From the NCBI GenBank assembly GCA_021772295.1, contig JAJFMG010000206.1, forward strand, positions 1-5,475: a stretch of DNA of 5,475 nucleotides, in the 5' to 3' direction. This document shows positions 1 to 5,037 of the stretch, one piece after another; within the stretch, counting starts at the first letter, position 1, and every line of letters begins with the position of its first letter. The position numbers and the translations under genes were made by a program. Origin of the DNA: Chlamydiota bacterium. Lineage in GTDB: Bacteria; Chlamydiota; Chlamydiia; Chlamydiales; Simkaniaceae. The notes under the pieces are model-generated. The model ran no database searches, had not been told where the DNA came from, and saw nothing but the letters and a program-made list of their open reading frames with translations.

Positions 1-837
1 CCAATTGAGTCACTTTGTAGGAATACTCCTCAAGTTACATGGGTGAATCACTGCACTTTTTTTGTGTCAGTTGATGGAATAAATATGTTAACGGATCCAA
101 TCTGGAGTGATCGTTGCTCTCCAGTGAGCTTTTTGGGTCCAAAAAGAATGCATCCACCGCCGATTTGTTTAGAAGATTTACCAAAAATTGATATTATCTT
201 TATTTCTCATAATCACTATGATCATTTGGACCGTAAAACAGTAGTTAGTCTTACTGAAAAAAATCCAGAAATTATTTGTGTTGTGCCCAAAGGGCTTCAG
301 CAATGGTTTCGAAAAAGGGGAGTCAAAAACCTCATAGAGCTCGCCTGGTGGGAAGAGAAAACGATTGCTCCTAAAGAAGGTCTTGAGCTTCAAGTTACCT
401 CCGTTCCAACTCAGCATTTTTCTGGTCGAGGAATCTTTGATAAAGATAAGAGCCTTTGGAGTGGTTTTGTAGTTGATATTAAGCGCCAGAGAGGAAATGA
501 TAAGAGAATGTATTTTGTTGGGGATACGGGGTATAACCCAATAGATTTTAAGGCAATAGGAAAAGCATTTGGCCAAATGGATTTAAGTATGATTCCAATT
601 GGCACATATGTTCCACATAAGTTTATGGACCCTGTCCATATTGACCCTATTAGAGCGACAAAAATTCATATGGAAGTCAATTCTACGCTAAGTCTTGGTA
701 TGCATTGGAAAACATTTAGACTTTCATCTGAAGGAGAAAAGCAGCCACCATATGATCTTTATCTAGCTCTTAAAGATGAAAATATAGATCCTTTGACTTT
801 TCGTGTATTAGATCCTGGACAAACCATTAATTGGTAA
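1..837 (+). CDS. NAPE-PLD-like metallo-beta-lactamase-fold hydrolase (5' end missing)
   Basis: The reading frame is open from base 1 and ends with TAA at 835-837, so 278 residues are visible and the true start lies upstream. A GTG at 43 could be taken as a start, but it falls inside the conserved first strand: VTWVNHCTF matches VTWxGHAT of the family, so it is internal. Zinc ligands expected for the fold are all present: HNHYDH at 208-225, the His of TQHF at 415-417, the Asp of GDTGY at 523-525 and the His of MHWKTF at 703-705. HIDP at 637-648 matches the HVDP motif of mammalian NAPE-PLD. Other matching blocks are LTDPIWSDRCSPVSFLGPKR and the WWEE near 346. Family members hydrolyse phosphodiester bonds of N-acylated phospholipids, but many bacterial homologues have no proven substrate. 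No signal peptide can be judged because the start is missing. It is the first visible gene of a likely operon with the methyltransferase and phhB. The fold is near certain; the lipid substrate is inference. Confidence 0.88.
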   Translation, partial: PIESLCRNTPQVTWVNHCTFFVSVDGINMLTDPIWSDRCSPVSFLGPKRMHPPPICLEDLPKIDIIFISHNHYDHLDRKTVVSLTEKNPEIICVVPKGLQQWFRKRGVKNLIELAWWEEKTIAPKEGLELQVTSVPTQHFSGRGIFDKDKSLWSGFVVDIKRQRGNDKRMYFVGDTGYNPIDFKAIGKAFGQMDLSMIPIGTYVPHKFMDPVHIDPIRATKIHMEVNSTLSLGMHWKTFRLSSEGEKQPPYDLYLALKDENIDPLTFRVLDPGQTINW

Positions 838-1526
838 AGTTTGTGATTGCAAATATTTTTGTCTCTTTAAAAAGCTCTATTTGTGATTTCTTTTTTGAAA
901 AGCAAACCCAAAAGCTATTCTATCAAAATCAGTTATTTCAAAAGGTGGATACTTATTTTAAACAACTCTATTTTAGAAAAAATCCCTATCGGATAGCGCG
1001 TAAATTTTCTCAAAGTATACATGCAGATCATATTCATACTTATGGTGAGACTCCGATTGTTACTTATGATTTGATCGCCAAGGTTTGCATCTTATCCAAA
1101 AAAGATACTTTTATAGAACTTGGCTCAGGCAGATCTAGAGGGCTTTTTTTTCTGTCTTGCATATACGATTGTAACGTGATTGGAATTGAGCGCGTTCCAA
1201 TCTTTATTGATTATGCAAAGAGAATTAAAAAGACATTTTCACTATCAAAAATACAATTTTTTCAAGAGGATTTTACAAAAAGCAAAATCCTTTCCGAAGC
1301 TACTGTGATCTATTTTTATGTAACATGTTTACAAGAAGATTTGATTTATCAAATGATTTCAAAATTTATAAATCTATCTCATTTTGTGAAAATTGTTACA
1401 ATTTCATATCCACTCTCGGATTATGATCGTAGATTTCAAGTTGCAGATGAATTCGAAGTTTGTTTTAACTATGGAAAAGCTACTTGCTTCATTAATCAAA
1501 AACGTGCAAATGTTGAGGAATTATGA
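831..1526 (+). CDS. Class I SAM-dependent methyltransferase, substrate unknown
   Basis: This 231-codon frame carries the hallmarks of a Rossmann-fold methyltransferase. The glycine-rich motif I ELGSGRSRG is at about residues 96-104. Strand 2 ends in an acidic residue, VIGIE, with Glu120. A motif with Asp147 (QEDF) would contact the adenine, and a motif IV-like strand VIYFYVTC follows at 159-166. The pattern (YGETP before motif I, then VIYFYVTC) recalls DOT1-like and small bacterial methyltransferases, but the target cannot be named. Residues 1-90 are a basic, aromatic-rich N-terminal region without a recognised domain. No ATG exists before the catalytic core: the frame opens after TAA at 828-830, leaving TTG at 831 (overlapping the upstream stop) or GTG at 843. 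Neither has a strong Shine-Dalgarno, so translational coupling to the upstream hydrolase is likely. The 3' end overlaps phhB as ATGA at 1523-1526. Confidence 0.8.
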   Translation: MVKFVIANIFVSLKSSICDFFFEKQTQKLFYQNQLFQKVDTYFKQLYFRKNPYRIARKFSQSIHADHIHTYGETPIVTYDLIAKVCILSKKDTFIELGSGRSRGLFFLSCIYDCNVIGIERVPIFIDYAKRIKKTFSLSKIQFFQEDFTKSKILSEATVIYFYVTCLQEDLIYQMISKFINLSHFVKIVTISYPLSDYDRRFQVADEFEVCFNYGKATCFINQKRANVEEL

Positions 1527-1864
1527 CAGAAGAAAAGAAAAAATGTGTACCTTGCACCCTGGCGAAAAAAGCATTTACTCCGGATGAAATTAAGCAGCAA
1601 TTGCATAGAATTTCTTCGGATTGGACCGTCTTTGAAAATCATCATATAGTCCGAACTTTTCAATTCAAAAATTTTAAAAAAGCTCTATCATTTGTAAATG
1701 AGATTGGTGATATCGCTGAACAAGAAGGTCATCATCCAAATATTGAGCTTTCATATGGAAAAGTAAAAATTACTTTTTGGACACACAAGGTAGATGGACT
1801 TACAGCAAGTGATTTTACCATGGCAGAGCATGTGGATGCTAGCTTTACAGCGAGACTCTCTTAA
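1523..1864 (+). CDS. phhB: Pterin-4a-carbinolamine dehydratase (4a-hydroxytetrahydrobiopterin dehydratase)
   Basis: At 113 residues this is the usual length for the PCD/DCoH family, which dehydrates 4a-hydroxytetrahydrobiopterin during cofactor recycling by aromatic amino acid hydroxylases. The active-site histidines are intact: His70-His71 in EGHHPNI and His88 in WTHKVDGLTASDF. Tyr78 and the GLTxxD block at residues 92-97 also match the family signature. The N-terminal KCVPC (Cys8, Cys11) followed by a helix starting FTPDEI is typical of bacterial members. The ATG at 1523 overlaps the methyltransferase stop. It has GAGGA at 1515-1519 with a short spacer, so the start is well supported and coupled translation is likely. 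No phenylalanine or other aromatic hydroxylase gene is visible nearby, so the partner enzyme is unknown. Some bacterial members may instead act in pterin or molybdopterin metabolism. The enzyme is expected to be cytoplasmic. Confidence 0.93.
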   Translation: MTEEKKKCVPCTLAKKAFTPDEIKQQLHRISSDWTVFENHHIVRTFQFKNFKKALSFVNEIGDIAEQEGHHPNIELSYGKVKITFWTHKVDGLTASDFTMAEHVDASFTARLS

Positions 1865-1870
1865 GCAGAT

Positions 1871-1898
1871 TTTGCAATTATTGCTTCTTTAGGATAAT
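1871..1898 (+). promoter_or_regulatory. Possible sigma-70-type promoter for ispG
   Basis: TTTGCA at 1871-1876 (4 of 6 matches to the -35 consensus) and GATAAT at 1893-1898 (5 of 6 to the -10) are separated by 16 bases. Transcription would begin near 1905, giving a leader of about 25 bases before the ispG ATG. AT-rich DNA gives such matches by chance, so this is tentative. ispG could also be read through from phhB. Confidence 0.3.
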
Positions 1899-1919
1899 CT
1901 AGCTTCTTTTTGAAGCAAT
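1880..1919 (+). repeat. Inverted repeat with two competing stems in the phhB-ispG gap
   Basis: ATTGCTTC at 1880-1887 is perfectly complementary to GAAGCAAT at 1912-1919. A second copy of GCTTC at 1902-1906 can pair with the same GAAGC (1912-1916) around a five-T loop, so the two hairpins exclude each other. No T tract follows on the + strand, so it does not look like a standard intrinsic terminator for phhB. It sits 9 bases upstream of the ispG start and could affect ispG translation or mark a weak attenuator. Confidence 0.4.
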
Positions 1920-1928
1920 GTTAACCAT

Positions 1929-3890
1929 ATGAAAAAAAAATCTTTACATCATGATTTAATCCAAAAATCTCAAAATAAATGGCATACCAGAGAAGTTCTG
2001 GTTGGTAATATCGGTGTTGGCGGTGGAAATCCTATCCGCATCCAGTCAATGACAACGGCAAAAACCTCTGATATCGATGGCACAGTAGAGCAAATTATCA
2101 AGCTTGCTAATATGGGATGTGAGATTGCAAGGGTTACAGTTCAAGGAAAAAAGGAAGCTCGAGCTTGCGAGGGGATTAAAAATACTCTTTTAAAAAAGGG
2201 GTATTCGATACCTCTTGTCGCAGATATTCATTTTTATCCTCCCGCTGCGATGGAAGTTGTAGAGTTTGTAGATAAGGTTAGAATAAATCCGGGTAATTAT
2301 CTAGATAGAAGGGCAACTTTTCAAACCCTTAGTTATGATGATGTTTCATATCAAAATGAAATTGATCGAATTGAAGAAAAATTCACCCCTCTTGTTGAAA
2401 AATGTAAGAGACTCAAGCGCTCTATGAGAATTGGTACTAATCACGGCTCTTTATCTGATCGAATTATGAATCGCTATGGTGATACTCCTTTTGGAATGGT
2501 AGAGTCTGCTTTAGAATTTGCTAGGGTTTGTAGGAAGCTTGATTTCCACGACATTATATTTTCGATGAAATCTAGTAATCCCAAAGTAATGATAGAGGCA
2601 TATAGACTACTTGTAGCTTCCATGCAATCACTTGGATGGGACTACCCACTCCACCTCGGCGTCACCGAAGCTGGAAATGATGAAGATGGCAGAATTAAAT
2701 CTGCTGTAGGCATTGGATCCCTTTTACTAGAAGGCATTGGTGATACGATTCGAGTATCTCTTACAGAGGACCCTTGGAATGAAATTGATCCTTGTAAAAG
2801 GCTCATTTCTCAGTATTCGACAGCTAAACAAAAAAAAGCTCTTTTTCCACGAGCTACCAAAGTAGAAAGAACGACTTTGCCTTCCTGTGATACTTTTCCA
2901 TCTAAAGGATCTGTTTTTATTCGAGCTTCTAAAGAAGAGATTCTTTCGCCCACTTTCTTTGCAGATTTAGGTCTGCAAAATAGCCTGTCTCTTGTTTCCC
3001 AAAAGTCACCTCAAGCAGATGCTGTTATTATAAATGCACTAGATATTGATCCTATAACTACGCTCATCTTACAAAAACTTGATCAAAAAAAGATGAGACT
3101 CTTTGTAGAAAGTGATGATCCAAGTATTGATTTTCCTTTTCGTTGCACCTACGTGCATCAAAAAGAGACTCCTCCAAATGGCAAACCATTTGGAATGATT
3201 GTAGATCAAAACACTAGTTTAGAACCTATCAAAGAGGCAAACCCTGATTTTTTACTTGTAAAGGTTACTTCTGGCTCGTTTGCGTATGCTAAAAATATAT
3301 ACTCCTATCTCCAAGCGAATGATCTAGCTATTCCAGTAATACTAGAAGGGATGTTTTGGGGAGACCCCAAGGATATTCTAATAGAAGCATCGTGCAAACT
3401 TGGATATTATTTTATAGAAGAGATGTTTGATTCTATATCTATTGCAGGGGACCTCAACATCAAGCAAAGAAAAAAACTGTGTTTTGATTTGATGCAGGCA
3501 TGTCGGATTCGTTTTTCTAAAACAGATTTCATTGCATGTCCTGGGTGCGGTCGAACGCTTTTTAATTTGCAAGAAGTTACCAATCAAATAAAACAAGAAA
3601 CGGATCATCTTCCCAATGTAAAAATTGCTATTATGGGTTGTATTGTCAATGGAATTGGTGAAATGGCTGATGCTGACTTTGGGTATGTGGGATCTAAAAC
3701 TAATATGATCGATCTATATGTTGGTAAAAAGTGTGTTGAAAAAAATATTGAATTTTCACAAGCTGTTAGTAGGCTGATTGCATTAATTAAAGCCCATGGC
3801 AAATGGGTGGAGAAAGAAGATGTTTTTCAAAAAGAAAAAAATCTCCCTAGCAAAGAAGATCGAAGCAACCACTCCACTATCCTATCATGA
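1929..3890 (+). CDS. ispG: 4-hydroxy-3-methylbut-2-enyl-diphosphate synthase, long three-domain form
   Basis: IspG (GcpE) reduces methylerythritol cyclodiphosphate to HMBPP, the penultimate step of the MEP isoprenoid pathway, using a [4Fe-4S] cluster. Residues 1 to about 285 form the TIM barrel, with PIRIQSMTT, VADIHFYPPAA, KVRINPGN, LGVTEAGNDEDGRIKSA and GIGDTIRVSLTEDP. About 290-525 is the extra middle domain typical of plant, chlamydial and Bacteroidota enzymes. About 530-630 is the cluster domain, with ligands Cys537 and Cys540 (CPGCGR), Cys571 and Glu578 (GCIVNGIGE). At 653 residues it fits the long form. The ATG at 1929 is the only start, since an in-frame TGA lies at 1911-1913, yet it has no clear Shine-Dalgarno. 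The usual NGPGE reads NGIGE here. The last 25 or so residues are a charged tail beyond the expected domain end, and they overlap a small membrane-protein ORF in another frame. The electron donor is not encoded in this window. Confidence 0.97.
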   Translation: MKKKSLHHDLIQKSQNKWHTREVLVGNIGVGGGNPIRIQSMTTAKTSDIDGTVEQIIKLANMGCEIARVTVQGKKEARACEGIKNTLLKKGYSIPLVADIHFYPPAAMEVVEFVDKVRINPGNYLDRRATFQTLSYDDVSYQNEIDRIEEKFTPLVEKCKRLKRSMRIGTNHGSLSDRIMNRYGDTPFGMVESALEFARVCRKLDFHDIIFSMKSSNPKVMIEAYRLLVASMQSLGWDYPLHLGVTEAGNDEDGRIKSAVGIGSLLLEGIGDTIRVSLTEDPWNEIDPCKRLISQYSTAKQKKALFPRATKVERTTLPSCDTFPSKGSVFIRASKEEILSPTFFADLGLQNSLSLVSQKSPQADAVIINALDIDPITTLILQKLDQKKMRLFVESDDPSIDFPFRCTYVHQKETPPNGKPFGMIVDQNTSLEPIKEANPDFLLVKVTSGSFAYAKNIYSYLQANDLAIPVILEGMFWGDPKDILIEASCKLGYYFIEEMFDSISIAGDLNIKQRKKLCFDLMQACRIRFSKTDFIACPGCGRTLFNLQEVTNQIKQETDHLPNVKIAIMGCIVNGIGEMADADFGYVGSKTNMIDLYVGKKCVEKNIEFSQAVSRLIALIKAHGKWVEKEDVFQKEKNLPSKEDRSNHSTILS

Positions 3891-3972
3891 ACCCGTTAAA
3901 AGAGTGTCTTTATCTAAGGTAATTGTAACCCTACTACTTCTACTATTTGTATTTTTTGTTCTTAAACTCTAG
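3820..3972 (+). CDS. Small overlapping ORF: 50-residue tail-anchored membrane protein
   Basis: This ORF starts inside the 3' end of ispG in a different frame (71-base overlap) and ends with TAG at 3970-3972. ATG 3820 is preceded by GGAG at 3809-3812 with a 7-base spacer, the best-placed Shine-Dalgarno on the + strand of the window. The product begins MFFKKKK and is strongly basic for its first 33 residues. It then has one hydrophobic segment, VIVTLLLLLFVFFVL (34-48), and ends two residues later. This predicts a single-pass tail-anchored inner-membrane protein with its basic N-terminus in the cytoplasm. The transmembrane part lies beyond the ispG stop and is not constrained by ispG coding. The gene would be translated from the ispG transcript. 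No family is recognised. Chance origin in AT-rich DNA is possible, but the ribosome site and the clean topology argue for a real gene. Confidence 0.55.
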   Translation: MFFKKKKISLAKKIEATTPLSYHEPVKRVSLSKVIVTLLLLLFVFFVLKL

Positions 3973-4013
3973 CTCATTTCCAAACTGCTTGAGACAGTAA
4001 AAAATAGTAGCTT

Positions 4014-4754
4014 TCAGGATTCCATTTGGCTTCTGTCCTCAGTTAGAATACTGAGTTGCGCAGCCTTATAATATAGCGCTGCGCTAAAAAGTCTTACCTT
4101 ATTACGGATATGATTCACATCATATTTGTAATAATTAATTGGAGTCATTGTGCAACGTCCTTGACATTCCAACTGATGATTTACATCTCGAACGAATTGA
4201 TCAAAACTATTAGATTTATCCATGTTACTATATTGGAATACTCTGCAAAGGGAAAACAGAAGAAACTTATCTCTTAGAAGGGTGTCGACCAGAGTGAAAA
4301 TATCATCTTGAGAAGTTTGCTTATATTGCTCTAAAGCTGTTTGAAAGCAAACAATAGAATCTAATGGAATTTCAGCTGGAGAAACAGAAAGCTTTAAAAG
4401 ATTAGCTATAGTTTCCTTATCTGCTTTTGATATCGTTGAGTTCCACTTTTCTTCAAGTTGAGTACTCGTCTTTATATCTGTATTTTCTAAGATTTTATTA
4501 TCGTTTGTGCTTCCATAGCTTGAAGAGAAAGTTTGAACACGGATTCTCTCTACTTTGTCTTCTTCATTGCCGGTGTAACAAGTTGATACAATATATAATC
4601 CAATTGGAACAACAACAGTGAAGCTTGCAAGATATAAAACTACCTTTGCTGCTTTTTCGCACGTGGACGCAGGGCTATTTGAAAATGCACTTTCATCAAA
4701 GTCGTAACATCTTTGAAACAATGATGGTTCATACTCACCTGTGCGATGTGTCAT
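4014..4754 (-). CDS. Unrecognised 246-residue single-pass membrane protein
   Basis: I do not recognise this protein. It has a soluble N-terminus of about 35 residues and one strongly hydrophobic segment at about 36-60 (KVVLYLASFTVVVPIGLYIV and on). About 185 mostly helical, polar residues follow, containing charged stretches and no catalytic motif I can name. Seven cysteines are scattered through it. There is no cleavable signal peptide, so a membrane anchor with a large C-terminal domain is expected. Chlamydial inclusion membrane proteins usually carry a bilobed hydrophobic region of 40 or more residues; this one has a single segment, so it is at best an atypical candidate. ATG 4754 has GGAGAG at 4758-4763 with a good spacer. 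The start overlaps the stop of a 37-codon ORF upstream as ATGA, suggesting coupled translation. The gene converges on ispG and its overlapping small ORF. Confidence 0.75.
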   Translation of the reverse strand: MTHRTGEYEPSLFQRCYDFDESAFSNSPASTCEKAAKVVLYLASFTVVVPIGLYIVSTCYTGNEEDKVERIRVQTFSSSYGSTNDNKILENTDIKTSTQLEEKWNSTISKADKETIANLLKLSVSPAEIPLDSIVCFQTALEQYKQTSQDDIFTLVDTLLRDKFLLFSLCRVFQYSNMDKSNSFDQFVRDVNHQLECQGRCTMTPINYYKYDVNHIRNKVRLFSAALYYKAAQLSILTEDRSQMES

Positions 4755-4864
4755 AATCTCTCCAGGTATGTTTCTGAAAAATAGTAAGTTGAAATTCCAA
4801 CTTCACAATAAGTCTTTATTTGTGGAGTGTTTTTAAGCGATTTGGGGGCAATTGCAGCAGCCAT
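4751..4864 (-). CDS. Small 37-residue ORF translationally coupled to the 246-residue gene
   Basis: ATG 4864 follows GAGGA at 4869-4873 with a 4-base spacer, and the ORF ends at TGA 4753-4751, overlapping the next start as ATGA. The product begins MAAAIAPKSLKNTPQIK and contains an aromatic-rich stretch GISTYYFSETYLERL at its C-terminus. It has no membrane segment and no recognisable domain. A plausible promoter lies at 4895-4922, so the ORF is the first in its transcript and fits within a leader of about 25 bases. It may be a genuine small protein or a leader that couples translation. It may also be the original N-terminus of the downstream gene, separated by a frameshift at the junction. Confidence 0.45.
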   Translation of the reverse strand: MAAAIAPKSLKNTPQIKTYCEVGISTYYFSETYLERL

Positions 4865-4894
4865 AAATTCCTCATCATGAATTTGTAAGTAAAG

Positions 4895-4922
4895 ATTTTA
4901 GTAGATAGCTACGTTCTATCAA
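4895..4922 (-). promoter_or_regulatory. Likely promoter for the 37- and 246-residue ORFs
   Basis: Read on the - strand, TTGATA (4922-4917; 5 of 6 to the -35 consensus) is followed after 16 bases by TAAAAT (4900-4895; 5 of 6 to the -10). The predicted start near 4888 gives a leader of about 25 bases with the Shine-Dalgarno at 4873-4869, which fits the small ORF well. A 5-bp inverted repeat, GATAG/CTATC (4904-4908 with 4916-4920), overlaps the spacer and -35. It could be an operator or chance. Confidence 0.45.
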
Positions 4923-4943
4923 AGAAAGATTTTATTTTTTTTG

Positions 4944-4963
4944 AAAATTGATCTTGCAATTTT
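4944..4963. repeat. 7-bp inverted repeat in the divergent intergenic region
   Basis: AAAATTG at 4944-4950 and CAATTTT at 4957-4963 are perfect complements around the six bases ATCTTG. The repeat lies between the - strand promoter (-35 at 4917-4922) and the + strand protease gene. It does not look like a terminator: its T-rich run (4930-4942) precedes the stem on the + strand. A binding site for a dimeric regulator acting on both units is possible. AT-rich composition makes chance likely. Confidence 0.3.
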
Positions 4964-4965
4964 GC

Positions 4966-4994
4966 TTGATTGGAAATGTGAAGAGAAATAGAGT
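4966..4994 (+). promoter_or_regulatory. Weak candidate promoter for the protease gene
   Basis: TTGATT at 4966-4971 and TAGAGT at 4989-4994 are 17 bases apart, each matching 4 of 6 consensus bases. Transcription would begin near 5001, leaving a leader of about 37 bases before the TTG start at 5038. The match is weak and other AT-rich boxes nearby could serve instead. Confidence 0.22.
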
Positions 4995-5037
4995 GCCCAA
5001 TAGATATAGAGCTTAAATACGTGTATAAGAGGTGTTT

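Noticed and set aside
178..605. Two overlapping - strand ORFs of 132 and 64 codons
   Set aside because: They lie opposite the metallo-hydrolase gene, whose motifs fix the true frame, and their translations show no recognisable domain.
1393..1587. 64-codon + strand ORF across the methyltransferase-phhB junction
   Set aside because: It is a third frame over two genes with convincing motifs, and it has no sensible protein features.
3378..3802. Two - strand ORFs of 76 and 65 codons inside ispG
   Set aside because: They are antisense to the conserved iron-sulphur domain of IspG and are explained as shadows of its coding sequence.
3887..3922. ATGA overlap at the ispG stop opening an 11-codon frame
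   Set aside because: It is too short, has no ribosome site and no features; the 3820-3972 frame explains the region better.
3984..3998. Possible terminator hairpin ACTG/CAGT between the convergent genes
   Set aside because: The stem has only four pairs and is followed by an A run on the + strand; on the - strand the T run precedes the stem. No convincing terminator is seen in 3973-4013.
4427..4621. 64-codon + strand ORF opposite the 246-residue gene
   Set aside because: It is antisense to a longer ORF with a good ribosome site, and its leucine-rich, tyrosine-rich translation looks like a frame artefact.
4786..4803. 6-bp inverted repeat AAGTTG/CAACTT
   Set aside because: It lies within the 37-codon ORF, is short, and lacks a proper T tract; it could be chance in AT-rich DNA.
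5024..5029. TATAAG as a -10 box for the protease gene
   Set aside because: It would place the transcript start within a base or two of the TTG codon and leave the Shine-Dalgarno untranscribed.
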